From: an uncultured Prevotellaceae bacterium
GTDB lineage: Bacteria > Bacteroidota > Bacteroidia > Bacteroidales > Bacteroidaceae
Assembly (NCBI GenBank): GCA_900316285.1
Contig: ONCG01000026.1
Span: 1-64,000, forward strand
Direction: 5' to 3'
Length of the DNA: 64,000 nt
Positions 1 to 11,795 of this stretch are shown piece after piece (the stretch's first letter is position 1; every line of letters begins with the position of its first letter). The notes under the pieces were generated by a model that was not told the DNA's origin, searched no databases, and was given only the letters and a program-made list of their open reading frames with translations. A program made the position numbers and the translations under genes.

Positions 1-29
1 TGCGGCGCGTTTAAGGTTTAAAGCGGTTC

Positions 30-130
30 GCAGCTCCGCTGCTTTACTCGCCCGAAGGGTTTTACACGCGCCAAAGGCGCTTTACACCTTTGCATGCCCA
101 AAGGGCTTTTGAACGCAGCTATGCTGCTTT
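30..130. repeat. Array of five mini-hairpins
   Basis: Five short inverted repeats follow one another, each with a 3-5 bp stem and a 3-nt loop: stems at 30-34/38-42, 51-53/57-59, 68-72/76-80, 96-99/103-106 and 115-119/123-127. Each is followed by TTTA or TTT. A lone unit of the same kind sits at 17503-17515, before the GH106 gene. No gene is visible in 1-200. Confidence 0.6.
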
Positions 131-207
131 GACCGAGACGCCGTACCGACTCTACCAGGCCGCTTCCAGACTTTTTTTAATGCCTCGATTGCTTTTTTCT
201 GGTGTTT

Positions 208-241
208 TTTGCTGCTATGTCGTGTTTTTTCCTTATCTTTG
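208..241 (+). promoter_or_regulatory. Possible Bacteroidetes-type promoter of the SDR gene
   Basis: A -7 box TATCTTTG lies at 234-241 and a TTTG at 208-211, 22 nt apart, slightly wider than the usual 19-21. The SDR start codon is 50 nt downstream. Confidence 0.45.
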
Positions 242-291
242 TAGGCAATAATAGAAAAAAGTTCATATTACTATCAAAAACAAGGACTATT

Positions 292-1065
292 ATGAAAAAC
301 TATTTCGACATGAAAGGCCACGTGGCAATCGTAACGGGTTGCTCGGGTGGACTGGGTGTTCAGATGGCCAAGGCATTGGCTAATCAGGGATGTAACATCG
401 TGCCTATCGCACGCCGTATGGAAAAACTCGAGGAGGTGGCGAAGGAGCTGCGCGAGGAGTATGGCGTGGAGGTGCTGCCGATTCGTTGCGACGTCACGAA
501 TACGGAGATGTGCGACGATGTTGTTCGCCAGACCATGGAGCACTTTGGCCGCATCGACATCCTCATCAACAATGCCGGAACGGGTGCTGTAGCCCCCGCC
601 GAGGACATCACCGACGAGCAGTTCGACAACGAGATGCAGATAGACCTCTTCGGTACGTTCAGAATGGCTCGTGCCGTCGCCAAGCAGGCTATGATTCCTG
701 CGAAGTATGGTCGCATCATCAACATCGCTTCGATGTATGGACTCGTGGGCAACAAGATTGCTCCGTGCTCGCCTTATCATGCTGCCAAGGGTGGTGTTGT
801 GAACCTCTCGCGCGGCCTGGCTGCCGAGTGGGGTAAGTATGGCATCACGGTGAACACGATCTGCCCGGGATACTTCTGGACACCGCTGACGAAGGACACG
901 CTGGAAACACAATGGTTTGCCGACTATGCTAAGAGCACCATTCCCGTGGAGCGCTATGGCAACGAGGGCGAGCTGGACTCTGCCGCCATCTTCCTGGCAT
1001 CGCCCGCCTCCAGCTACGTAAACGGCGTTGCCCTGCCCGTGGACGGTGGGTATACGTGCGTGTAA
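292..1065 (+). CDS. SDR-family oxidoreductase, gluconate 5-dehydrogenase-like
   Basis: This 257-residue protein is a classical short-chain dehydrogenase. The sequence shows the nucleotide-binding TGxxxGxG at residues 15-22, NNAG near 93, a catalytic YHAAK with Tyr162 and Lys166, and a C-terminal DGGYTCV tail. The family interconverts sugar acids or ketoacids with NAD(P)H. The closest remembered relatives are gluconate 5-dehydrogenase and 2-deoxy-gluconate 3-dehydrogenase, but the substrate cannot be read from sequence. The open frame begins at 202, but ATG 292 is preferred: it starts directly before the Rossmann fold and follows a plausible promoter by 50 nt. No sugar-acid pathway genes adjoin it, and it is followed by a tandem-repeat region. 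Confidence 0.85.
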   Translation: MKNYFDMKGHVAIVTGCSGGLGVQMAKALANQGCNIVPIARRMEKLEEVAKELREEYGVEVLPIRCDVTNTEMCDDVVRQTMEHFGRIDILINNAGTGAVAPAEDITDEQFDNEMQIDLFGTFRMARAVAKQAMIPAKYGRIINIASMYGLVGNKIAPCSPYHAAKGGVVNLSRGLAAEWGKYGITVNTICPGYFWTPLTKDTLETQWFADYAKSTIPVERYGNEGELDSAAIFLASPASSYVNGVALPVDGGYTCV

Positions 1066-1367
1066 TCAGGTAATAGGTAATAGGTAATAGGTTATGATTT
1101 GCTTTGTGCCGGTCATCGCGAGCAGCAAAAGTAATCATAACCTATAACCTATTACCTGTTACCTATTACCTGTTACGATTTGCTTTGTACCGGTCATCGC
1201 GAGCAGCAAAAGTAATCATAACCTATTACCTGTTACCTATTAAAGTAATCATAACCTATTACCTGTTACCTATTACCTGTTACGATTTGCTTTGTACCGG
1301 TCATCGCGAGCAGCAAAAGTAATCATAACCTATTACCTATTACCTGTTACCTATTACCTAAGACCTA

Positions 1368-1370
<3 letters not shown>
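1066..1370. repeat. Heptamer tandem repeats with three copies of a 45-bp segment
   Basis: The gap between the SDR gene and mfd consists of 7-bp tandem units (GTAATAG; on the other side ACCTATT and ACCTGTT) interleaved with three nearly identical 45-bp segments starting at 1096, 1177 and 1284, each containing GTACCGGTCATCGCGAGCAG (first copy GTGCC). No terminator is recognisable. Open frames through it are repeat artefacts. Confidence 0.9.
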
Positions 1371-5060
<3,690 letters not shown>

Positions 5061-5069
5061 ACAAATGGT

Positions 5070-5861
5070 TTACTCTGCAGGCAGGGGCGGATACTTACGG
5101 AACCAGCCGTCCCAGCGCAGACGCATGACGCCGAAGAACGCTTCGCCAAAGATGCCACCCGACATCTTCGACACGCCTTCGCGCCGGTTGATGAAGATGA
5201 CGGGAACCTCCTTGATGCGGAAGCCAATCTTGTGGGCGGTGTACTTCATCTCAATCTGGAAGCCATAGCCCTTGAAGCGAATCTTGTCGAGTTCGATGGT
5301 CTTCAGCACGCGGCGCTTGTAGCACTTGAATCCTGCTGTGGTGTCGTGAACCTTGAAGCCCGTGACGAAGCGCACATACTTCGAGGCGAAATAGCTCATG
5401 AGCACACGACCGATGGGCCAGTTCACGACGTTCACGCCGCTGACGTAGCGTGAGCCGATGGCAAGGTCGTAGCCCTCGTCGTGGCAGGCGCTGTAGAGGC
5501 GCGGCAGGTCGTTGGGGTCGTGCGAGAAGTCGGCATCCATCTCGAAGATGTAGTCGTACTCATGCTCCAACGCCCACTTGAAGCCTGTGATGTAGGCGGT
5601 GCCCAAGCCCAATTTTCCCGAGCGCTCGATGATGAACAGCCGGTCGCTAAACTCCGTGTCCATCAGCCGATGCACAATCTGTGCGGTACCATCGGGTGAA
5701 CCGTCGTCGATGACGAGGATGTTGAACTGATGTCCTGCCGGCATTTGTGAACCGTCGGCAGGATTAACAGTGGGCTGGCCGAGTGCCAGCACGGCACGTA
5801 TGATTTTCTCGATGTTTTCCTTCTCGTTGTAGGTCGGGATGATGACGATGCTATCGCTCAT
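5070..5861 (-). CDS. Polyprenol-phosphate mannosyltransferase-like GT2 enzyme
   Basis: This 263-residue GT-A family 2 glycosyltransferase resembles dolichol/polyprenol monophosphomannose synthase. It has the N-terminal nucleotide-sugar motif IPTYNEKENI (residues 8-17), the metal-binding MDADFSHDP near 109-117 and the conserved GSRYV and WPIGR stretches. No C-terminal membrane helices are visible, so it resembles the soluble single-domain form. It would transfer a hexose from a nucleotide sugar to a lipid carrier for envelope glycan assembly; the sugar is inferred from family only. The upstream gap (5862-6028) is filled by heptamer repeats. It likely shares a transcript with mfd, 9 nt downstream. 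Confidence 0.88.
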   Translation of the reverse strand: MSDSIVIIPTYNEKENIEKIIRAVLALGQPTVNPADGSQMPAGHQFNILVIDDGSPDGTAQIVHRLMDTEFSDRLFIIERSGKLGLGTAYITGFKWALEHEYDYIFEMDADFSHDPNDLPRLYSACHDEGYDLAIGSRYVSGVNVVNWPIGRVLMSYFASKYVRFVTGFKVHDTTAGFKCYKRRVLKTIELDKIRFKGYGFQIEMKYTAHKIGFRIKEVPVIFINRREGVSKMSGGIFGEAFFGVMRLRWDGWFRKYPPLPAE

Positions 5862-5864
5862 TGT

Positions 5865-6025
<161 letters not shown>

Positions 6026-6028
6026 AGG

Positions 6029-6709
6029 CTATTCCGTTGAGATGGTAGTCACCTCAGGGGCATTGGTAGGCTCGGCAGATTTCTTGGGTTCGGCAGTTTC
6101 CTTCTTCACCTCGTGTCCGGCACCCGTGGGTTCATCGGCGAAGGCGGCCTCGGGCAGCGGCTCGGTAATCTGCGGCACCTCCGGCTTCTTCTCTGCAGGT
6201 TTGTAGGCTTTCTCCTCCACCACCTCTTCTTCTTCAACCACGATGGTGCTCTTGTCCATGTCTACGATGTTGCGGTTCATGGTGTTCAGACGATAGAGCT
6301 TGTCGAGCTTGCCCTGACGAACGGTAAGCATGATGTACTTCTCGTCTTGCGAGAGCTTTGCGTCTACATAGCTGCCGCTGGGCACGCCTGTGATGCCCAT
6401 CTCCTCGAGCAGCTTGCTCTTGCCGTTGAAGCAGTAGAGAACGCCGCTGTTCATGTAGTACATATCGGCACGCTCCTCATCAGGAAAGCGAGCCACCACC
6501 ACGCTACCCTTGGGAAGCACAGCTGTCAGACTGTCGAAGGCCTCGGCAACGGGCAGGCCCGGACCGCTGCTCTCTTTGGTAGACGAACTACAGTAGGCCA
6601 TGAGTCCCACCAGCAGGCCTAACACCGCCAAAGCAATCCATTTCCAATAGGGATTGCCCTTCACGTTGTTCACCAGCTTCGTGGTTTCTTCTTTCAGATT
6701 CTTATCCAT
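6029..6709 (-). CDS. Single-pass membrane hypothetical protein with acidic tail
   Basis: I do not recognise a named family. The 226-residue product starts at ATG 6709 (MDKNLKEETTK); the frame extends 22 codons further upstream but those look non-coding. One hydrophobic segment (WIALAVLGLLVGLMAYCSS, about residues 23-41) would anchor it in the inner membrane. A globular region of ~110 residues follows, with short beta-like repeats (KYIMLTV, KLDKLYRL). The C-terminal third is rich in Glu, Pro, Lys and Ala and probably disordered. It may form a transcript with plsC, 87 nt upstream on the same strand. Confidence 0.7.
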   Translation of the reverse strand: MDKNLKEETTKLVNNVKGNPYWKWIALAVLGLLVGLMAYCSSSTKESSGPGLPVAEAFDSLTAVLPKGSVVVARFPDEERADMYYMNSGVLYCFNGKSKLLEEMGITGVPSGSYVDAKLSQDEKYIMLTVRQGKLDKLYRLNTMNRNIVDMDKSTIVVEEEEVVEEKAYKPAEKKPEVPQITEPLPEAAFADEPTGAGHEVKKETAEPKKSAEPTNAPEVTTISTE

Positions 6710-6796
6710 ATTGATTGAAGTTTCCGGTTTATAGGTTTCACCCTGCGAAATTACAACATTTCTGCGACTTATCAAAATAAATACGGAAAAAACTGC

Positions 6797-7558
6797 TTAT
6801 TGGTCAGGATTCTCCACAAACCCTTGGTACTCAGGCTCGAGTGCAGACATGATGACACGATAGCTCTCCTCCTCAGTATGGCGGATGTTGTCGGCCCCCT
6901 GCCCGACGGGTTGTATCGGCTCGTGGATGGTGAGGCGAAGCGGATGCCAGAACACCCAATAGATGTCTTTCATGCGGGGTTTCACGCGGAACGAGCCGTT
7001 GATGGTCAGCGGACAAACGGGCAGCTGCAGCTCGTCGGCAAGCATGAAGGCACCTCGACGGAACTGTCCCATGTGGCCTGTGAACGTGCGGGCTCCCTCA
7101 GGAAACACCACGAGCGACATGCCGTCGCGCAGCGTCTCACGCGCTTGCTCATACGATTGGCGGATGCGACTGGCTCCTCGCTTATCGACAAAGATGTGAT
7201 GGGCTGCCTCGCAGGCCTTGCCGACGAGTGGCAGACTGCGCAGCTGATGCTTCATCATCCACTTGAAGTTGCGCCCCAGGAATCCATAGATGAGGAAGAT
7301 GTCGAAGGCCCCCTGGTGGTTGCTCACGAAGACGTACGACTGCCCTTTCGCCAAGTGTTCACGACCTTCCACCTTCACCGGCAGCAATAGCACACGAATG
7401 ATGAACTGCGACCACCAGCGGCCGGGATAGTAGCCCCAGAAGTGACCGTTGCCAAGCGTGCAGCCGACGATAACGGCCAGCGCTGTGATGAGCGTTGCCA
7501 CAAGGCAGAGAGGGGCAGCGATGAACAGCTGATACAGACGATAGAGGAACTTAATCAT
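6797..7558 (-). CDS. plsC: 1-acyl-sn-glycerol-3-phosphate acyltransferase (PlsC family)
   Basis: The 253-residue protein has N-terminal hydrophobic segments (residues 10-32 and 50-60), the catalytic NHQGAFD block (His81, Asp86) and the substrate-binding FPEGART block (152-158). This is the HX4D acyltransferase signature. It converts lysophosphatidate to phosphatidate at the inner membrane in phospholipid synthesis. The metallophosphoesterase gene lies 25 nt upstream on the same strand. Assignment to the family is firm; exact acceptor is inferred. Confidence 0.92.
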   Translation of the reverse strand: MIKFLYRLYQLFIAAPLCLVATLITALAVIVGCTLGNGHFWGYYPGRWWSQFIIRVLLLPVKVEGREHLAKGQSYVFVSNHQGAFDIFLIYGFLGRNFKWMMKHQLRSLPLVGKACEAAHHIFVDKRGASRIRQSYEQARETLRDGMSLVVFPEGARTFTGHMGQFRRGAFMLADELQLPVCPLTINGSFRVKPRMKDIYWVFWHPLRLTIHEPIQPVGQGADNIRHTEEESYRVIMSALEPEYQGFVENPDQ

Positions 7559-7583
7559 ATTCGTTATGACGTTATTTCTGCTT

Positions 7584-8759
7584 TCAATGTTTATCGGATT
7601 TCAGGGTGATGACAGCTATCTCCGGCGACACACCGAAACGGAAGGGAATCAGGCCGCCGATGCCGCAGGTGACGTACAGCTGATGATGCCCTTCGTGGTA
7701 GAGGCCATAGTCTTCTTCACCACCCTTCACTCGTGTCGCACGCAGACCAAAGAACGAGAGCTGGCCGCCGTGGGTGTGTCCGCTCAGCGTTAGCGGCACG
7801 TTGGCCTCCGGCAATATCAACTGCTGCCATGCTGACGGGTCGTGTTGCAAAAGGATGACGCAGTCGGCAGGATCTATGCCAGCAAGTGTAAGCTTCAGGT
7901 CAGCACGCTGCGTGCTATCCTTCATACTGTAGTTTTCCATGCCAGCAAACACCAGTCTTCCCTCTTTCCGTTGACCGCGGTTGATGGACTTCCACTCGTT
8001 CATGAGCAGCGTCCATCCGAACTGTCGCTGTCGGCTTTGCATCTCTCGCTCGTTGGCTGCACAGATGGCAGGATCGTCCTTGATGTAGTCGCTATAGTCG
8101 TGGTTGCCCAGCACCGAGAATACGCCATCGGGAGCCTTCAGCTGTCGCAGCATATCCTGCACGGGATAGAGTTCCGTAGGACGCAGATTCTGCAGGTCGC
8201 CAGCGAAGACGATGGCATCGGCCTTTTGTGCGTTGATGGAGTCGATGTCGCGCTGCAAAAGCTTCTTGCGCCAGCCCGTGAACGACCCCACATGTGCATC
8301 GGAGAACAACACCAGCTTATAGCCATCGTAGGCGCGCGGCAGTTTCTCGAGGGTTATCTCCACGTGGTTCACATTCAACCGGCGCACACCGATGAAGCTG
8401 CCATAGAGCATGACGTAGACGATGATCAACCCAAGTACCATTCCCACGAGGTTTCCCCAGTTATAGCGCGAGTGGTTGAGCTTCTTCACGATGCGTCCCA
8501 CGATGGAACAGAGTACATATACTGCCTTCGGAATGAAATACAAGCCCAGCACCAGCAGGTAGGTATTCTCGGCCGCCTGGTCGGGGGTTGTGAAATCGCG
8601 TTCGAGGGCAAGCACCACTGTGGCAACCATCATAGCCAGCGTGGGAAGCCAGCTGAGCACACGCACCAGCACGCCCCGTCGCCGCCATTTGCGACGGTCG
8701 AAATAGAGCTGTGGCAGGAGCAGTACCAGCAGGAGCAATATGATAATTCTGTCGATCAC
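7584..8759 (-). CDS. Membrane-anchored metallophosphoesterase
   Basis: A 391-residue calcineurin-like phosphoesterase. Four or so N-terminal hydrophobic helices precede the catalytic domain, whose metal-binding blocks appear in order: SDAHVGS (~155), AGDLQN (~195), GNHDY (~220) and GHTHGGQ (~330). This layout matches the YkuE/YaeI-type enzymes thought to act on lipid headgroups such as UDP-diacylglucosamine, though the substrate is not established here. The start is GTG at 8759, immediately before a hydrophobic helix; no better ATG exists upstream. It precedes plsC by 25 nt. Confidence 0.88.
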   Translation of the reverse strand: MIDRIIILLLLVLLLPQLYFDRRKWRRRGVLVRVLSWLPTLAMMVATVVLALERDFTTPDQAAENTYLLVLGLYFIPKAVYVLCSIVGRIVKKLNHSRYNWGNLVGMVLGLIIVYVMLYGSFIGVRRLNVNHVEITLEKLPRAYDGYKLVLFSDAHVGSFTGWRKKLLQRDIDSINAQKADAIVFAGDLQNLRPTELYPVQDMLRQLKAPDGVFSVLGNHDYSDYIKDDPAICAANEREMQSRQRQFGWTLLMNEWKSINRGQRKEGRLVFAGMENYSMKDSTQRADLKLTLAGIDPADCVILLQHDPSAWQQLILPEANVPLTLSGHTHGGQLSFFGLRATRVKGGEEDYGLYHEGHHQLYVTCGIGGLIPFRFGVSPEIAVITLKSDKH

Positions 8760-8799
8760 TGTGATTCTTCAGTTAGGGGGTTTAACAATCGTCGTGGCG

Positions 8800-9756
8800 T
8801 CAGCCGGCATCGGCAATTCGGAGGAAGCGGCGCAAGTCGTCGGCAGGCAGGCCGCGTCGGCGGGCATAGTCGGCCAACTGGTCGTCGCCAATGCGTCCCA
8901 CGTCGAAATAACGAGCCTGGGGATGTGCGAACATCAGTCCCGAGACGCTGGCGTGCGGGCACATCATGCCACTTTGGGTGAGCCGTATGCCCACTTGCTG
9001 CATGTCGAGCAGATCGTCGAGCAGGAAGTTCAGACTCATATCGGGCAGCGACGGATAGCCCACAGCAGGCCTGATGCCTTGAAATGCCTCGCGATGCAGC
9101 TCGTCAACAGACAGCCGCTCGTGGGGGGCATAGCCCCAATAGGTGCGGCGCACCTGTTCATGAAGGACCTCCGCCGTGGCTTCAGCCAGGCGGTCGGCGA
9201 GCGTCTGTGCTAGCATGCGGCGGTAGTCGTCGGTGGCCTCGTCAACGAATGTTGACGAAACGGTGGCTGCAAAGAGGCCGAGGTGGCAGAAGGAGCTATC
9301 GGTCGGCACCTTGTCTTTGGGAAGCAGGGAGCCGGTTGGAGCCTCGCCTTTTGGGAGCAGGAAGTCGGTTGGCGCCTCGCCTTTGGGAAGCTGGGAGTCA
9401 GCCTGCGCCTTGCCTCTTGGGTACAGGAAATCGGCCAGGCAGAGCTGCGGTGCGGCTGACGACTGTTGCCGAAGCATCGGTAGTCGTGCCAGTTCGCGAT
9501 TGTCCTTCACCAGCACGATATCATCGCCTTCACCATAAGCCTCGTGGAGCACGAACAACGCTTGTGTCTGCACGCGCTCTTCCAGCTCATCAAGCATGCG
9601 CTGCGCATCGGCCCATAGTTTTTCGCGCTCCGCCGTCAGGGCGCTGAGTCCCTCTGGCGAACCGCCTCCACGGATTCCCGCCACGCCCCAGGCATGGTAG
9701 AAATACGGCCAGCAAATGTAGGGCCTCACTTCCGCAATGCGATAGCTACATTTCAT
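8800..9756 (-). CDS. Stand-alone B12-dependent methionine synthase activation-domain protein
   Basis: The C-terminal half contains the MetH activation-domain hallmark RPAVGYPSLPD followed by GIRLTQSG and ASVSGLMFAHPQARYFDVG, which binds S-adenosylmethionine for reductive methylation of cobalamin. Start ATG 9756 (MKCSYRIAEVRP) is chosen over the frame opening at 9816, because the protein family begins here and the upstream codons look non-coding. Residues ~111-153 are an unusual insert of four 11-residue repeats (LPKGEAPTDF type) encoded by 33-bp DNA repeats. No metH catalytic gene is present nearby. It would act in trans on a truncated MetH, which is an inference. Confidence 0.85.
   Translation of the reverse strand: MKCSYRIAEVRPYICWPYFYHAWGVAGIRGGGSPEGLSALTAEREKLWADAQRMLDELEERVQTQALFVLHEAYGEGDDIVLVKDNRELARLPMLRQQSSAAPQLCLADFLYPRGKAQADSQLPKGEAPTDFLLPKGEAPTGSLLPKDKVPTDSSFCHLGLFAATVSSTFVDEATDDYRRMLAQTLADRLAEATAEVLHEQVRRTYWGYAPHERLSVDELHREAFQGIRPAVGYPSLPDMSLNFLLDDLLDMQQVGIRLTQSGMMCPHASVSGLMFAHPQARYFDVGRIGDDQLADYARRRGLPADDLRRFLRIADAG
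9298..9426. repeat. Four 33-bp repeats inside the methionine synthase activation gene
   Basis: Four units of about 33 bp share CCTTTGGGAAGC-like sequence and encode LYPRGKAQADS, QLPKGEAPTDF, LLPKGEAPTGS and LLPKDKVPTDS on the minus strand. The unit length is a multiple of three, so copy number can change without a frameshift. Confidence 0.85.
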
Positions 9757-9841
9757 TCTGCCTGCGAAGTTACGAAAAAAACCGCAAGTAGCGCCCACAT
9801 TAACTTCCGTTAACACCTATGGCCACTCCTGGGTGGGGCCT

Positions 9842-10306
9842 TTACTTGGCCTCGCCTTCGCCGTAGATGAAGCCTTGCATGGCAGCCTCGTAGTCGAAGA
9901 TTTCTTCCGGACGGAAGAAGCGGGCGAGCTCGATGGCGGCATTCGACGTTGAGTCGCTGGCATGTACGATGTTCTGCTGGTTGCTCATCGAGTAGTCACC
10001 ACGAATGGTGCCCGGAGCTGCCTCGCGACCGTTTGTGCTGCCCGTCATCACACGAACCACCTGAACGGCATCCACACCCGAGACGGCGAGTGCCACGATG
10101 GGCGAAGCCATCATCGACGCAGCCAGCGAGGGGAAGAAGGGACGGTCGGCCAGATGTGCATAGTGCTCGCGGAGGATGGCCTCATCAAGCTGCATCATCT
10201 TCATTCCTGCGATGCGGAGTCCACGACGTTCAAAACGATTCACGATTTCACCAATCAGCTGACGCTGTACGCAGCTGGGCTTCAGAAGTACCAATGTTGT
10301 TTCCAT
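9842..10306 (-). CDS. ndk: Nucleoside diphosphate kinase
   Basis: The 154-residue enzyme transfers the gamma phosphate of ATP to NDPs through a phosphohistidine. The start METTLVLLKPSCVQR matches the family, and the active-site NIVHASDS carries the catalytic histidine near residue 116. Length matches typical Bacteroidales Ndk. It is followed on the same strand, 85 nt later, by the methionine synthase activation gene. Confidence 0.97.
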   Translation of the reverse strand: METTLVLLKPSCVQRQLIGEIVNRFERRGLRIAGMKMMQLDEAILREHYAHLADRPFFPSLAASMMASPIVALAVSGVDAVQVVRVMTGSTNGREAAPGTIRGDYSMSNQQNIVHASDSTSNAAIELARFFRPEEIFDYEAAMQGFIYGEGEAK

Positions 10307-10360
10307 AAATATTAAAATGATTATGATTAGAAATAGTGATATTCAGAAGATGTTGGGATG

Positions 10361-11758
10361 TTATCGCACGACGATCTTTCTTCCACCCACGATATAAACC
10401 CCCTTGGGGAGATTGTCAAGATTCGAGGTGAAGGAACAGACTCTGCGTCCACTCAGGTCATACACCCCTTCGTCGCCCTCGATACTGCCTAAGCCCTTTT
10501 GAGAGGGGCTGGGGGTGAGGTTTTCTATCCCGCTGATATAGCCATCCTCGCCATAATAGCCCTTGATGATGGCTTCCACGAGGTCGGCCTGGTTGAACTC
10601 TGGCACGCTACGATGGTCGCCGTCGGAAAGCCCCATCCAGTGGAAGGTGCCTATGCCCGCCTTCTTGGTCTGCTCGATGAAGTAGCGATAGAAGCTCAGC
10701 ATGTTCGAGCGATACTGCTCGTAGGCTTTGTCGGTGCTGGTGCCCCACTCGCCGAAGATGATTGGCGCACCCTTGCTGGCAAGGTTCTTCTTCAGGTTGC
10801 TGAGGGTCGTGTTGAGCGTGCTCTTGGCCGACGACAGGTTTTTAATATCGGGATAGCTGTGCACCTCGAAGATTAGGTGGTTCATCACCTCGTCGTCAGG
10901 CAGTTTCATTTCCTTCAGCGGATCCTGCAGATGACTATTCCAGTTGCCGTTGCCGTCGCAGGCACCATAGGTATTAACGACAAGGTTGCGTTGGGCGTTG
11001 TTGCCACCTGTGGCACGCACGGTGTTGACGAAGGTCTGCGCATAGCTATTGATGCCGTTGTAGGCCGAACGCGCGATGGTGGCATTGTAATTGCCCTGCG
11101 CACCAAACGAGGCGAAGCACCAGGAATCTTCCGTATCGAGCATCTCGTTGTAACTCTCGAAGAGCAGGTGCTCGTCGTAGTCGCGGAAGGTCTCAGCAAT
11201 CTGCTTCCACAGGGTCTCGTAGCGTTCGTGCTGCTTCTCGTAGTCGGCTTCACTAGCCACGAGCCACGCTGTGTTAGCGGCACCCGTGTCGTGATGCACG
11301 TTTAGGATGCAATACATACCGGCATCGATAACATAGTCCACCACTTGCTTTACGCGACGCATCCAGGCAGCATTCACCTTTGTGCCAATGTCGTCGCGTG
11401 AGGGATACCAGTTGCTGTTATCGTTGCTTGTGAAGCGGAACTTCGCCTCCATGTGTGGATACCACGTCACCGGTACACGGATGGCATTGAACCCCGCATC
11501 CTTGAACATCTTCATCAGCGAGGCCTTCGTCACGGGCTGTCCCCATGCCTTCTCATAATCAGAGGGCGTGCGGCTTGTCCAATGCTCAATCCACATGTTC
11601 AGCGTGTCACCCGAGTTGCTGTCGAGCGTATTGCCGAGATTCCACCCCACAGCCATGTTCTTTACGGCCTCCGTGGCGGTTTCGAACTCGGTGTTCTGCG
11701 CCCGGCAAGTCGTTGAGGCCATGATGGCCAGCAGAATAATTGATAGTAGTTTTTTCAT
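10361..11758 (-). CDS. Secreted GH5 endoglucanase-like hydrolase
   Basis: The 465-residue protein starts at ATG 11758 with a signal peptide (MKKLLSIILLAIMASTTCRA). The catalytic (beta/alpha)8 domain shows WNLGNTLDS, IRVPVTW, the acid/base in FESYNEM near 203 and the nucleophile in IIFGEWG near 333, typical of GH5. It probably cleaves beta-1,4-glucan or mannan-type chains outside the cell. Residues ~411-423 derive from a GC-rich palindromic repeat (10490-10525). The C-terminus (YDLSGRRV ... LPKGVYIVGGRKIVVR) resembles a short type IX secretion sorting domain common in Prevotella. A GH2 gene lies 37 nt upstream on the same strand. Confidence 0.9.
   Translation of the reverse strand: MKKLLSIILLAIMASTTCRAQNTEFETATEAVKNMAVGWNLGNTLDSNSGDTLNMWIEHWTSRTPSDYEKAWGQPVTKASLMKMFKDAGFNAIRVPVTWYPHMEAKFRFTSNDNSNWYPSRDDIGTKVNAAWMRRVKQVVDYVIDAGMYCILNVHHDTGAANTAWLVASEADYEKQHERYETLWKQIAETFRDYDEHLLFESYNEMLDTEDSWCFASFGAQGNYNATIARSAYNGINSYAQTFVNTVRATGGNNAQRNLVVNTYGACDGNGNWNSHLQDPLKEMKLPDDEVMNHLIFEVHSYPDIKNLSSAKSTLNTTLSNLKKNLASKGAPIIFGEWGTSTDKAYEQYRSNMLSFYRYFIEQTKKAGIGTFHWMGLSDGDHRSVPEFNQADLVEAIIKGYYGEDGYISGIENLTPSPSQKGLGSIEGDEGVYDLSGRRVCSFTSNLDNLPKGVYIVGGRKIVVR
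10490..10525. repeat. GC-rich palindromic repeat inside the GH5 gene
   Basis: The minus strand reads CCTCACCCCCAGCCCCTC followed by AAAAGGG, similar to the inverted ends of the DUF559 element at 54260-54744. It is translated as TPSPSQKGLG, between the catalytic and sorting-like domains. Confidence 0.7.
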
Positions 11759-11795
11759 CCAGTTGATCCCCATTCAAGAGGTTTTTTGTCAATAA

